Shown here one piece after another: positions 54,260 to 63,625 of a stretch of DNA of 64,000 bases. Location of the stretch: positions 2,215,305-2,279,304 of the forward strand of contig JAJFKW010000001.1 in NCBI GenBank assembly GCA_021773015.1. The letters run 5' to 3'. The position numbers and the translations under genes were made by a program. The stretch is from Woeseia sp. (GTDB lineage Bacteria > Pseudomonadota > Gammaproteobacteria > Steroidobacterales > Woeseiaceae). The notes beneath the pieces are model-generated. The model was not told the origin of the DNA, did not search any database, and saw only the letters and a program-made list of their open reading frames with translations. The first letter of the stretch is position 1. The number at the start of each line of letters is the position of its first letter.

Positions 54260-55075
54260 CTAATAAGGAGTTGATTCGCGAACGAACTTTTTCAGTGCTT
54301 TTGAAAGCACATCCGGCTCCTCCACCATCAACGCATGACCGCTGTTCTCAAACCAAACCAGCTGGCATTCCGCGATTCGCGATGCCATGTAGTCCGACCA
54401 GCCTGGCGGGGCGACCTTATCGTGCCGGCCGTGGCATATAAGCGTAGGCAAATTGACATCCTGCAACTTGTTTCGCAGATCTTCATTGAGCAGAGTATTA
54501 AAGCAGTTGTAGCCGACATAAGCCGGCATCTTCAGCCACTGGCTCAGGAACCAGTTAACAGTCGCTTGCATATCATCGCGGTGAAAATTTACACCTGCGA
54601 ATGCGGCCATGGTCTCCGGCAAAGCAGTCCGCATACCCTCAAGCGTTGCCTGCGCCATCTCAGCATTCAGACCAAATGGTTCCGAGTCGGTCGCCAGCAA
54701 TCGTGGTGTGGCCGGCCCGACCATCGCCAACCTCGTTACGCGCATGTCCTCATTGAATTCAGTAACGTACTTTAGACCTATGCCGGCACCCATAGACCAC
54801 CCTATGAGCGTAACGTCATGTAAGTCTAGCGCCAGCAAGAATGCATTCACGTCACTGCACATCTCGTCATAATCATAGCTGGAATACGGTTTGTCGGAAT
54901 CGCCATGGCCGCGCAGATCAAGACAAATACAGCGAAATTGACTGTGCAATTCGAGCACTTGATAGTTCCAAGTGTCTAAGGTCGCTGCGAGGCCGGGAAT
55001 AAATACAAGCGGTTCGTCCTTCCCGCCATCCCGGTAGTGCATACGTATGCCCGTACTTAATTCTATGAATGGCAT
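54260..55075 (-). CDS. alpha/beta hydrolase
   Basis: 271 residues. HG-type oxyanion region (LVFIPGLAATLDTW), DLRGHGDSDKPYSSYDYDEM, nucleophile elbow IGWSMGAGIG, late Asp in CHGRHDKVAPP and His in NSGHALMVEEPDVL. This is the 3-oxoadipate enol-lactonase/epoxide-hydrolase/C-C hydrolase type. Cytoplasmic. The start overlaps the end of the upstream esterase gene by 13 bp, so it belongs to the minus-strand array that begins with the zinc alcohol dehydrogenase. Likely the last enzyme of a small ester or lactone pathway. Confidence 0.92.
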   Translation of the reverse strand: MPFIELSTGIRMHYRDGGKDEPLVFIPGLAATLDTWNYQVLELHSQFRCICLDLRGHGDSDKPYSSYDYDEMCSDVNAFLLALDLHDVTLIGWSMGAGIGLKYVTEFNEDMRVTRLAMVGPATPRLLATDSEPFGLNAEMAQATLEGMRTALPETMAAFAGVNFHRDDMQATVNWFLSQWLKMPAYVGYNCFNTLLNEDLRNKLQDVNLPTLICHGRHDKVAPPGWSDYMASRIAECQLVWFENSGHALMVEEPDVLSKALKKFVRESTPY

Positions 55076-56028
55076 ATTAGTCGTCCCTTCAGCATTTTCA
55101 CAATCTCATCAAGAGCCGCAGCGGCGCCCGTCACAACTCCAGTCAGACCAATAAACCCATGCACCAAACTATCGAAACATCGATACTCGACATCGACACC
55201 GGCATCACGTAATTTGGTCGCATACGCTGCACCTTCGTCCCGCAGCGGATCGAATCCAGCGGTTACGACAATTGCGGGAGGTAATCCCGAATGCGTCTCG
55301 GCATACAAAGGAGAGGCTCTGTAATCCATAATATCACTGCCATCTCGCAGGTAATTGGTGCTGGACCAGATCATCAGGGATCGCGTCAGTCTAAAACCGT
55401 CGCCAAACGAATTGTGCGACGGGTAGGACATTGATAAATCAGTTGCGGGGTAGATCAGCAGCTGACAGTAAAAATTAATTCGACTGTCCCGCCGTGCATG
55501 CAAAGCCACAACCGCTGCCAGATTAGCACCCGCACTGTCACCTGCAAGAACGATTCGAGACGGATCTGCGCCGAGTGCTTCAGCATTTTTTCCTGCCCAC
55601 TCACCGGCTTCAATTGCGTCATCCACCGCCCTGGGAAATTTGTATTCGGGTGCCAGGCTGTATTCCACTGAAGCAACAATTGTCGAAGCACCAGTGCAGA
55701 TCGCTCGACATGCAGCATCATGCGTTTCAATACTGCCAAAGCTCCAGCCGCCACCATGGAAATACAAGACCATCGGTATTGGTGAATCATCCGTTGCCTC
55801 GGGATAATAAATTCGTACTGGCAGATGCCGGTCGGTGTCGTTTATCTCGGTGTTGAGTATTCGTGCAACACGTTCGCCGCGACTAGCAAGCAGTTTGGCG
55901 CCGTTCGCGTAGGCGATTCGGGCATCTACTGGACTTAACGATTGTAGTGGCACAGACCCCGCTTCCTGCAACTCCCGCAGAAGATCGGCAATCTGCGGGT
56001 CCAGTTCTCTGAAGTTCTCTTCCGTCAT
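55063..56028 (-). CDS. HSL-type (family IV) esterase/lipase
   Basis: 321 residues. HGGGWSFGS supplies the oxyanion hole and GDSAGANLAAVV the nucleophile Ser, the signature pair of the hormone-sensitive-lipase family. Late Asp in TAGFDPLRDEG and His in DSLVHGFIGLTG complete the triad. No signal peptide. Family members hydrolyse short- to medium-chain esters, including those of terpenes and aromatics. Eight bp after the alcohol dehydrogenase stop and overlapping the next hydrolase, so tightly within the operon. Confidence 0.94.
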   Translation of the reverse strand: MTEENFRELDPQIADLLRELQEAGSVPLQSLSPVDARIAYANGAKLLASRGERVARILNTEINDTDRHLPVRIYYPEATDDSPIPMVLYFHGGGWSFGSIETHDAACRAICTGASTIVASVEYSLAPEYKFPRAVDDAIEAGEWAGKNAEALGADPSRIVLAGDSAGANLAAVVALHARRDSRINFYCQLLIYPATDLSMSYPSHNSFGDGFRLTRSLMIWSSTNYLRDGSDIMDYRASPLYAETHSGLPPAIVVTAGFDPLRDEGAAYATKLRDAGVDVEYRCFDSLVHGFIGLTGVVTGAAAALDEIVKMLKGRLICHS

Positions 56029-56036
56029 GCAAAATA

Positions 56037-57173
56037 TCAGTCGTCATCGAACAAAATGATTTGGCGAGTGGACTCACCGCCAGCCAGCCTATCAAACGCT
56101 GCATTGATGTCCGACAATGAAAGTGTTTCCCCCATCAGTTTTTCGACGGGCAACAGTCCTTTTTGGTGAAGGTCTATGTAATTGGGTATATCCCTTACAG
56201 GCACACAACTCCCGAGATAACTGCCACGAAGCGTTCTCTCTTCGCCCACCACCTGTAATGCTGGAATCGATAGCCTTGCGTCGGGACCGGGCAACCCTGC
56301 TGTCACAGTTTGGCCACCGCGCCTGGTAATTGCCCACGCTAACTCGAGCGCCGAAGTGGATCCGACCATCTCTAGAGCACAGTCCACGCCACCATTACTC
56401 AAACTACGGACGATTGCCGCGCACTCCGGATTGTCCGCCTTCACGGTTTCCGTTGCGCCCAGTTCCTTGCTCAGAGAAAGCTTTTTGTCTTTTAGATCTA
56501 TCGCAATTATTTGTCGTGCGCCGGCCAATCTAGCGCCTAGTACGGCGTTCATGCCAACGCCACCCAATCCGACCACGGCGACCGTTGAGCCGGCTTTGAC
56601 CCGCGCGGTATTCAATACCGCGCCGACACCGGTAATGACCGCGCAGCCAAACAATGCCGCATGATCAAACGGCAAGGCGGGATCGATACTGACAACAGAG
56701 TGCTTGCTAACGACTGCATATTCCGCGAACGCCGAAACGCCGAGGTGGTGATTAACCGGCGCGCCGTTTCGATACAGGCGACGCGCTCCGGAAAGAAGAC
56801 TGCCTTCGTTGTTGGCAGTCGCTGCCGGTTCGCAAAGCGCCGGCCGCCCCTCCGCGCATGGTACGCAGTGACCGCAACTTGGAACAAAGACGATCACGAC
56901 ATGGTCGCCGGTTGTAAATCCTTCAACACCCGGCCCCGTCCCCACCACAATACCTGCAGCTTCGTGCCCGAGAACCATTGGCGTGGGCCGCACGCGCGAT
57001 CCACTAATGACAGATAAATCTGAATGACAGAGTCCTGCCGCACGGATTTTCACCATCACCTCGTCACGTCCAGGCGGCATCAATTCAAAAGAGCGAATTT
57101 TAAGCGGCTTGCTCTTCGCGTAGGGCTGATCAGCACCAACACTCTCAAGCACGGCCGCCTCAATGATCTGCAC
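56037..57173 (-). CDS. zinc-dependent alcohol dehydrogenase (class III-like MDR)
   Basis: 378 residues. Catalytic zinc Cys in AAGLCHSDLSVISG, GHEAAGIV with the conserved Glu, structural zinc cluster CGHCVPCAEGRPALC and Rossmann motif VVGLGGVGMNAVLGA with a following Asp (AIDLKDKKL) favouring NAD+. The layout matches the aryl/long-chain alcohol dehydrogenases of the medium-chain superfamily. It should oxidise an alcohol released by the esterases downstream. The gene begins 35 bp after the TonB receptor stop, so the receptor and enzymes may be co-transcribed. Confidence 0.94.
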   Translation of the reverse strand: MQIIEAAVLESVGADQPYAKSKPLKIRSFELMPPGRDEVMVKIRAAGLCHSDLSVISGSRVRPTPMVLGHEAAGIVVGTGPGVEGFTTGDHVVIVFVPSCGHCVPCAEGRPALCEPAATANNEGSLLSGARRLYRNGAPVNHHLGVSAFAEYAVVSKHSVVSIDPALPFDHAALFGCAVITGVGAVLNTARVKAGSTVAVVGLGGVGMNAVLGARLAGARQIIAIDLKDKKLSLSKELGATETVKADNPECAAIVRSLSNGGVDCALEMVGSTSALELAWAITRRGGQTVTAGLPGPDARLSIPALQVVGEERTLRGSYLGSCVPVRDIPNYIDLHQKGLLPVEKLMGETLSLSDINAAFDRLAGGESTRQIILFDDD

Positions 57174-57208
57174 AACTCACCCCCTTTTGCGCCGCCAAGT
57201 TAGATCAG

Positions 57209-59734
57209 TTAGAAGCTATAGCTGAGCTGTATTCCATAGGTTCGCGGCGCCGCCAAAAAACCTTCCGGTTTGCCAGTTTCAACACCAGATTCTAGGATGT
57301 TTAGAAAATAATCCTCATCCAGAGCATTTCTCACAAACGCCGCCATCGACCAAGAACCATCGTTGTCACTGAAACTGACGCGAGCGTTAAGCATGCTGAA
57401 CGCATCCTGCGCTGAAAGATCGCGATTAAAAGTCGTGAAGAAACTCTTGTCCTGATACTGATAGTCCACGCGAAACGTCAGCTCGTTTGTATTACCGAAT
57501 GGAACGGCATATTCGCTACCGATGTTCGCCGAAAAATCTGGTGAGCGCGGCAAATTGTTTCCATTGAGATCGATTGTACCCAGCTGCGGATTGCTCGGAT
57601 CTTCCGTCAAAAACTCGTCGAACTCGGCGCTCAAAAACGATAAGCCAGCATTCAGCCGCCAGCGATCTGTAGGCTGTGCAAGCAATTCGACTTCAGCACC
57701 AAAAATCGTCGCATCGGCCGCATTGGTTATAACGCCGGCGTTATTCTCAAGTTTGGATACTTGCAAATCCGTATAATCGTAGAAAAACGCTGACCCGTTT
57801 AGAATAACCGAGCCTTCAGCAAGCTTTGATTTGAATCCGGTTTCATAGGCCCAAACGAACTCCGGATCGAAACTTGGTTGAATTCCATTGAAAGTGAAAC
57901 CGCCACTTTTAAATCCGCGCGTCACGGTGGCGTACCACAATACGTCGTCGCTAACCGAATATTCAATTCCGAATTTCGGCGTCAATTCATCCGAATCGGT
58001 ACTCAGATCTGCCGGTGGAAAAGGCGGGCCTAAGCCGATGAATTCCGAAAGTTGTACCGCCTCCTTTTCCTCGGAGTTAAATCGCAATCCGGCGGTGAGG
58101 GACAGACGATCTGATACCTTGTAGGTGGCCTGACCAAACACCGCGTATGCATCGGTTGACATCGTCGCGATATGAAGAATATCGAAGCCGAAGCCCGGTA
58201 TCGGAATAAAAATACTCGTGTCACCATCGTCGTTGAAGTAGTACGCACCAACAATCCAGTTCCACGAATCGGAATTGTCGGACGCCAAACGAAACTCTTG
58301 AGAGAACTGCTGAGTATCGTCACGGTCTTCGAAATTTTGAAATGTAATATCTACCGCGTCACCGTCGAAAACCGCCTCGAATTCGGTATCGCGATATGAC
58401 GAAACCGAGCTAAACGACATTCCGTCAAGATCCCAGTTGATAATCCCTGTAATTCCAAATTGATCCTGCATTTCTGTAACCGGCGATTCCTGTGATACCG
58501 CGCGCAATCCGGGAGGATCATTGGCGCCCAGGCCGCCCTCGAACAGATCTGAAAATTCGAGCTGCTTGAACGGCGCAGGACTGCTATCGTCTTGCGCAAA
58601 ATCAGCGATTAGATCAATAGTAAGGTCGTCGCTGGGCAAGAATCGAAGGCGAAGGCGACCCATCAGCAGATCTTCGTCAAACAGATCCTCTCCGGTAAAC
58701 AAGTTAGGGGTGAATCCGTCGCGATCGCTTTTGACAATTGCGACACGAGCCAGCACTTTGTCCTCGACAAGTGGCCCGCTGAAAACGGCACCAAGCCGAA
58801 GATAGTCAAAATCGCCGACTTCCGCCGTAACTTTGCCTTCAAATTCAGTGGTCGGCGCGTTTGAGAGAATGTTGACAGTACCACCGGTGGCATTCCTTCC
58901 ATAAAGCGTTCCCTGCGGTCCACGCAGCACCTCAACTCGTTCTACATCGTACAAATCAAAAATCGCCGCCGACGTTCTTGCAATGTACGCCCCATCGGTA
59001 TGCACAGCCACTCCAGGATCGCCGCCGATTGTAAGATTTTCTGCGCCAATTCCCCGGATATATATTTTGCCGACAATTTCCTTATTGACGATCATCCCTG
59101 GCGTCTGAATACCAACATCGTACAAATCCTGGATGATCGATTTTTCCAATTGCTCCGACGTAAATGCAGCAATTGAGAGTGGCGCTCGTTGAAGGCTTTC
59201 TTGCCGCTTCTGAGCCGTCACGATGATTTCCTGCAGAACAGTCCCAGAGCTGGACCGATTCGGTGCTGGCGGTGTCGGTTCATCGTCAATATCTACGGCG
59301 TCTGTATCTGAACTAGCGGGCTCAACACGACTTTCGCCTTCGGCGGCAGAATTCTGTCCCCGATCACCACCGGTCGGCATGACTGTCACCGTTCGGGCAC
59401 TTGAGTACTCGTAACTTAGGCCGGTCTGCGCAAGCAACTTATCTAATGCATCGTTCGGCTGCATTGATCCGGACACTGCCACACTACGCAGGCCGTCGAC
59501 CGCCGATGCATCGACGATGATCTGCAAATCCGCTTGCTCGGAAAAACTAAGCAAGGCAGACGCCACCGATTGCGGCGGTATTTCAAACTTTATGACCGCA
59601 GATTGCTGTTGCGCCGCAACCGTCCCGGACCAGACTGCGATTGCTATCGCCAATGCTATTACGCTTAGAACGCGCCACGAATTTCCAAATCTGCTGTCGG
59701 AACGTAGCAATTTTTTTTGCCATTCATCAATCAT
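57209..59734 (-). CDS. TonB-dependent receptor with STN signalling domain (FecA-like architecture)
   Basis: 841 residues from ATG 59732-59734; AGGAGG lies 8 nt upstream and an ATG at 59779 does not have such a site. Signal or membrane segment about 22-42 (VLSVIALAIAIAVWSGTVAA), STN domain about 48-105 (FEIPPQSVASALLSFSEQAD; LDKLLAQTGLSYEY), an acidic linker, TonB-box-like EIIVTAQKRQESL, plug about 190-310 (VERVEVLRGPQGTLYGRN), barrel ending IQLSYSF. STN domains contact FecR-type proteins; fecR and fecI homologues lie immediately upstream. Imports an unknown substrate and reports its presence. Confidence 0.95.
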   Translation of the reverse strand: MIDEWQKKLLRSDSRFGNSWRVLSVIALAIAIAVWSGTVAAQQQSAVIKFEIPPQSVASALLSFSEQADLQIIVDASAVDGLRSVAVSGSMQPNDALDKLLAQTGLSYEYSSARTVTVMPTGGDRGQNSAAEGESRVEPASSDTDAVDIDDEPTPPAPNRSSSGTVLQEIIVTAQKRQESLQRAPLSIAAFTSEQLEKSIIQDLYDVGIQTPGMIVNKEIVGKIYIRGIGAENLTIGGDPGVAVHTDGAYIARTSAAIFDLYDVERVEVLRGPQGTLYGRNATGGTVNILSNAPTTEFEGKVTAEVGDFDYLRLGAVFSGPLVEDKVLARVAIVKSDRDGFTPNLFTGEDLFDEDLLMGRLRLRFLPSDDLTIDLIADFAQDDSSPAPFKQLEFSDLFEGGLGANDPPGLRAVSQESPVTEMQDQFGITGIINWDLDGMSFSSVSSYRDTEFEAVFDGDAVDITFQNFEDRDDTQQFSQEFRLASDNSDSWNWIVGAYYFNDDGDTSIFIPIPGFGFDILHIATMSTDAYAVFGQATYKVSDRLSLTAGLRFNSEEKEAVQLSEFIGLGPPFPPADLSTDSDELTPKFGIEYSVSDDVLWYATVTRGFKSGGFTFNGIQPSFDPEFVWAYETGFKSKLAEGSVILNGSAFFYDYTDLQVSKLENNAGVITNAADATIFGAEVELLAQPTDRWRLNAGLSFLSAEFDEFLTEDPSNPQLGTIDLNGNNLPRSPDFSANIGSEYAVPFGNTNELTFRVDYQYQDKSFFTTFNRDLSAQDAFSMLNARVSFSDNDGSWSMAAFVRNALDEDYFLNILESGVETGKPEGFLAAPRTYGIQLSYSF

Positions 59735-59880
59735 ATCGGTATGTCCTCCTGCACTAAACATGTTGGAGCATACGAACAACGCTCAGCATTAAGACGACGA
59801 GCGAACCGATTTTGAGAATTTGTGGCTAAAGAGATACTGGCGATCGCAAAAGAGACGGTGCAAATCGGCATTAAGCAACA

Positions 59881-60936
59881 TTACCGGTCCGCGTGAATGA
59901 TAAGAATTCCATGTTCGTCAACTTTGATTTGCCGCAGCGGGAAAACGTGCTCAATACCTGCCAGCCAATTGTCGATATCGTTTGAAAATATCGTGCCGGT
60001 GAATATTAATTGTTTCGTCGCTTCATCACCGATGATGATTTCAGTTTCCGAATAGCGATTTACGTCTGCAATCACGGACTCCAAACGCGCGCCGTCATAA
60101 GCAAGCCGCCCGTTCAGCCACGACGTACTGAGCATCGGATCTGCCTCACTAACGATTTCGAGGCCGCCAGCTGCGTTGAAGTCCAGAACATCGCCAGAGC
60201 CAAGATCTAGAATCGTCGCTGAACCAGATTGGCCGGTTGCTTCGCTGTCTTGCAGCGCAGGACCTTCTACGCGAACCTGTCCCTCGATTACGGACACCTT
60301 GATATCACGCACACCGATGTTGACATCAAATTCGGTGCCGAGCGCGCGAACGGTTCTAGCTCCTGCCGCAACTATGAATGGCCTCGACGCATCTTTCGCA
60401 ACTTTGAAATATGCTTCGCCACTGCGCAGCTCGATTCGACGTGCACTTCTACTGTAGGCAATTCGCACATCCGACTCTGCGCCCAGCGTAACGCTCGATC
60501 CATCCGCAAGTTGAATCAATCGATGCTCGGCTGTCGCAGTTTCATAGCCGGCAGGATCTTCGATATTGTCGTGTAGCAATCCAAATCCAATCAGGCATGC
60601 AACGACTAACGATGCGGCGGCCGCCATCCAAAACAAACCGCTGTTACGTTGATGTCGCACCGGATGGGGTGACGCAACGGGCAACGGCGTCTGCCCGTCG
60701 TAAATGTCCGCTGTTAATTCGTCCTCGCTTGGCCATGGCAATTCGGTTAGCAAATCCGTCTCCTGCCAGAACTCGCGTACGGCGTCAAAAGCCGCGGCAT
60801 GCGTATCATCTTCTGCCAACCACTGTCGCCACTGCCGAAAATCAGCTTGCGAGAATCCGTCGCGGATTCGCAAAAACCAGGTTTCGGCCTCTTCCCTAGT
60901 CTCATCTACGTAGCGATTTTGATCACCTCGATCCAT
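59881..60936 (-). CDS. FecR-family anti-sigma/signal-transducing protein
   Basis: 351 residues. N-terminal DUF4880-type segment with the conserved Trp-rich helix (FRQWRQWLAEDDTHAAAFDA), TM about 93-113 (FWMAAAASLVVACLIGFGLL), periplasmic FecR domain about 130-240 (HRLIQLADGSSVTLGAESDV; RIELRSGEAYFKVAKDASRP; VRALGTEFDVNIGVRDIKVS) and a C-terminal STN-like domain (FTGTIFSNDIDNWLAGIEHV). Receives the receptor's signal in the periplasm and releases the sigma factor. Lies between fecI-like and receptor genes, with gaps of 30 and 146 bp. Confidence 0.94.
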   Translation of the reverse strand: MDRGDQNRYVDETREEAETWFLRIRDGFSQADFRQWRQWLAEDDTHAAAFDAVREFWQETDLLTELPWPSEDELTADIYDGQTPLPVASPHPVRHQRNSGLFWMAAAASLVVACLIGFGLLHDNIEDPAGYETATAEHRLIQLADGSSVTLGAESDVRIAYSRSARRIELRSGEAYFKVAKDASRPFIVAAGARTVRALGTEFDVNIGVRDIKVSVIEGQVRVEGPALQDSEATGQSGSATILDLGSGDVLDFNAAGGLEIVSEADPMLSTSWLNGRLAYDGARLESVIADVNRYSETEIIIGDEATKQLIFTGTIFSNDIDNWLAGIEHVFPLRQIKVDEHGILIIHADR

Positions 60937-60966
60937 GTATGTTTTCCTCCAACTACCGGCATGCCG

Positions 60967-61581
60967 TCACTGGCCGCCAAGGTTTTCATTGTCAAGACGC
61001 GACCGACAATAGGCAATCGCTCTTAATACGTACTTTCGAATCATGCTTTCCGTTAGCTGCATTTGCTCCGCAATTTCGGAATATGACAGTTCTTTGAACT
61101 TGTACAGTAGGAATGCCTTGCGGCATTTCGGCGGCAATTCCGCAACAATCTTCATTATCAATGACAGTTGCTCACGTGCACCCACGATCGTATCGACGGA
61201 AACTGCCGGTGCAGGAAGGCCATCGCTAACGCCATCGAACGATAGGTGTTGCGGTTGTCGACCTTGGCTGCGCATCCGGTCAATCGCGATATTTGACGCT
61301 ATCTTGAAAAGATACGCCTGCATGTGGCTGATCGTGTCGGATTCGTCTAGTTTGAGCATCCGTGCATACGCTTCCTGCGCGACTTCCTCCGCGTCTCTTC
61401 GGGAACACAGACGGACGCTTAAGTAGCGAACCAGAGACTCGTTATACTTCTGAAACGCACGTCCGACGACGTCCGTGGATGATGCACTTTCCTCGATCGG
61501 TGCTGATGCATTTACCTCACGCTCAGCGTGCTGCTTCGCTGGCCGTTTTTGCGATACCGCTTTAGAGGTCGAATTCTGCAT
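60967..61581 (-). CDS. FecI-type ECF sigma factor
   Basis: 204 residues from ATG 61579-61581; the frame extends 44 codons upstream without family similarity. Residues 1-45 are a polar leader. Region 2 (YNESLVRYLSVRLCSRRDAE; EVAQEAYARMLKLDE; AYLFKIASNIAIDRMRS) and region 4 (LPPKCRKAFLLYKFKELSYS; EIAEQMQLTESMIRKYVLRA) are clear, in the FecI subfamily style. It should direct transcription of the receptor and downstream enzymes when FecR signals. The long leader is unusual; the start could be lower if the Lys/Arg-rich leader is not translated. Confidence 0.93.
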   Translation of the reverse strand: MQNSTSKAVSQKRPAKQHAEREVNASAPIEESASSTDVVGRAFQKYNESLVRYLSVRLCSRRDAEEVAQEAYARMLKLDESDTISHMQAYLFKIASNIAIDRMRSQGRQPQHLSFDGVSDGLPAPAVSVDTIVGAREQLSLIMKIVAELPPKCRKAFLLYKFKELSYSEIAEQMQLTESMIRKYVLRAIAYCRSRLDNENLGGQ

Positions 61582-61808
61582 AGGTTGACTGCCGTTTAGA
61601 CAATATAGACGACAGAGCAGTCGAATTTGGGAATATTTTTGGATCGAATTAGCGCGATCAGCTTGAAATTTCGAATTCGAGGCAATCTTTGGAACAGATG
61701 TGCAAGTTTCCAACGCTATTCGGTCAGAGCACCGAACCGAGAGTGCCAGACAGATCTAGGCAGCGTAATTGGCGGCGTTTTACTGATTTGTATTTTCCTT
61801 AATTCAAA

Positions 61809-63605
61809 TTAGTCACCCGCCTGTAGCGGTTCTGGAAGCTGATCTGCCTTTCCAGATTTCCGCAAAATTGCGAGCGCATTACCGCCAAAAAAACGTTCTT
61901 TATACTGTGACAGATCTCCAGTAAAAACAGCTTCGAATGCGGATACCATCTTTTCGTAATTCCGTTCCTTTATGACCATCATCCAATCGCTACCGTACAT
62001 AATTTTGTCAAAAATGGAGTACTCCATGGGCGCGTGTGTTGTCCGACACGACTGCGGAAAAAGCTCTGCAGCACTGGTTGTTGTAGATCTATCATGCATT
62101 GCTTGAAGCCGCGTTCTCAGCGCGTTCTTGCCATCGTCAGTCAATACGTTTTCGTGATATCCAAAATCGCAATACACGTTTTCGTAAGTAACACACAGGT
62201 TATGTGCCTGCACACCAAAGGACCGATCGAAGTCCGCATCAGTGCCGTACCACGCATCACCGCCAGAGTGTCCGAGAATCAACCGTAGCTTCGGGTTTTC
62301 TTTCAGCCGCGGTAGCCACTTACATGGATCAGCGAACTCTTGTCCATACCCTTTGTAACCTTCAAACCCCTGCGGCGTATGGTGCGCGAAGATTAGCAAT
62401 CCCTCATTCTCGGCAAATTCGAAAAATCGCTGCGATACCCCCTCCAGCGTTTGCTCCTTTGCCTTGCTAGGATTGGTCACCGTGACCCCCCAGTTTCTTC
62501 GAACGCGGTTGCTGCCTAATGGATTGTAACGGTGCTTCCATTGTTTGCGAGCACCGCCTTGGTAGATAATGCCCCGAAATCGTTTCGGCTTTCGTGGAAT
62601 TCTGTCAACCGATGCGCTGTAGCCACTCGGCGGATAATATTTGGCACCAACAACGCCGCTAGCAATTGCAGTTTTCAAAATCGATAAATCATAATCGTCG
62701 TAGCGGAAAGGTACGAATGCTGAAAATGTTATCAATCGATCGTCGTTTAGCTCGCGCATCTTTTTGACGATCGCGTGCTGATCTGCGAATGCAACCGGCG
62801 GTGCACTGTTGTATACCGGCTCAAGGTCCATCATGTAATGCACAAAATAGTCAACCATACAATTTTCATCTAGCAGTTGCTGAGCAAGCTTGTCCTCTGG
62901 CTGTATCATCACTGCAAAAAACCGGTATGCGCCCTGTACGGTAGCGACTAGCTCGAATGGCTTAATGAGCAGCGCAACAAGTCGATCAACGATTTTCAAC
63001 TCTGCCATCGCATTGACCATCGCGGCGTGACCGTCAGGCGCGAGCGCACCAATGTTGAAACTGCTGGCGCCCGGTTGACCGGACAAGTCAGCAAAATAGT
63101 CTGTCAACGGCGTATCCGCCGGTTGACCAAGCGCAGACGCATTTGTCCTCATCGCTTGCTCGTTCTCCAGTTCGGAGACAAGATATTCGTTCAGCTCGCG
63201 ATCAAATCTGTCTCGTTCCGGCGTACTGAGTGACTCAATCGGTGCATCTAGATAATCGATGTTCGCAGATATTGCACGGGTCCTGAAATCTACGCTAATC
63301 GCATCGCTGCCAGTGCGATATTGTAGCGACGCGAATTGATCTGCAGCCGATTCCTCGACGCGTCCGGTCATTCCCCAGATAATGTCAGCCGCCACACCGG
63401 CGACAAAATCGGGGACGCCCCAACCGTAGAGGATGCCGCGTAGCGGAAGATGCCGGAAATTGAACGTGTGTGCGTGAAAATCGACAACCGGGTAATCCAT
63501 GTCCTTTTTGCGGCACGCACCTTTTTCCCAGGCCTCCGCCGCAACACTGTTGCTCGCAACAACGATCCCGAATATTGCTATTAGTATTCTGTAACTTGTT
63601 CGCAT
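61809..63605 (-). CDS. secreted TIM-barrel amidohydrolase (amidohydrolase_2 type)
   Basis: 598 residues. Signal peptide about 1-23 (ILIAIFGIVVASNSVAAEA). Metal motif VVDFHAHTFNF, a His pair in LLIFAHHTPQGFEGY, ILGHSGGDAW and the last Asp in IMYGSDWMMV, all in the order of the ACMSD/amidohydrolase_2 barrel. It is about 250 residues longer than typical members; a large helical insertion (about 75-260) separates the HxH strand from the rest of the barrel. Acts in the periplasm, probably a hydrolase or decarboxylase. Same strand as the FecI/FecR/receptor array but 228 bp upstream of it, so co-regulation is only possible. Confidence 0.88.
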   Translation of the reverse strand: MRTSYRILIAIFGIVVASNSVAAEAWEKGACRKKDMDYPVVDFHAHTFNFRHLPLRGILYGWGVPDFVAGVAADIIWGMTGRVEESAADQFASLQYRTGSDAISVDFRTRAISANIDYLDAPIESLSTPERDRFDRELNEYLVSELENEQAMRTNASALGQPADTPLTDYFADLSGQPGASSFNIGALAPDGHAAMVNAMAELKIVDRLVALLIKPFELVATVQGAYRFFAVMIQPEDKLAQQLLDENCMVDYFVHYMMDLEPVYNSAPPVAFADQHAIVKKMRELNDDRLITFSAFVPFRYDDYDLSILKTAIASGVVGAKYYPPSGYSASVDRIPRKPKRFRGIIYQGGARKQWKHRYNPLGSNRVRRNWGVTVTNPSKAKEQTLEGVSQRFFEFAENEGLLIFAHHTPQGFEGYKGYGQEFADPCKWLPRLKENPKLRLILGHSGGDAWYGTDADFDRSFGVQAHNLCVTYENVYCDFGYHENVLTDDGKNALRTRLQAMHDRSTTTSAAELFPQSCRTTHAPMEYSIFDKIMYGSDWMMVIKERNYEKMVSAFEAVFTGDLSQYKERFFGGNALAILRKSGKADQLPEPLQAGD

Positions 63606-63625
63606 TCGGTTTGCTCCTCGAAGAA

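Noticed and set aside
60967-61713. Longer FecI-type protein starting at 61713.
   Set aside because: The extra 44 residues have no sigma-factor similarity, and an ATG at 61581 fits the family length.
61627-61812. A 61-codon plus-strand frame upstream of the FecI-type gene.
   Set aside because: No ribosome-binding site, no recognisable features, and it overlaps the end of the amidohydrolase gene; probably chance.
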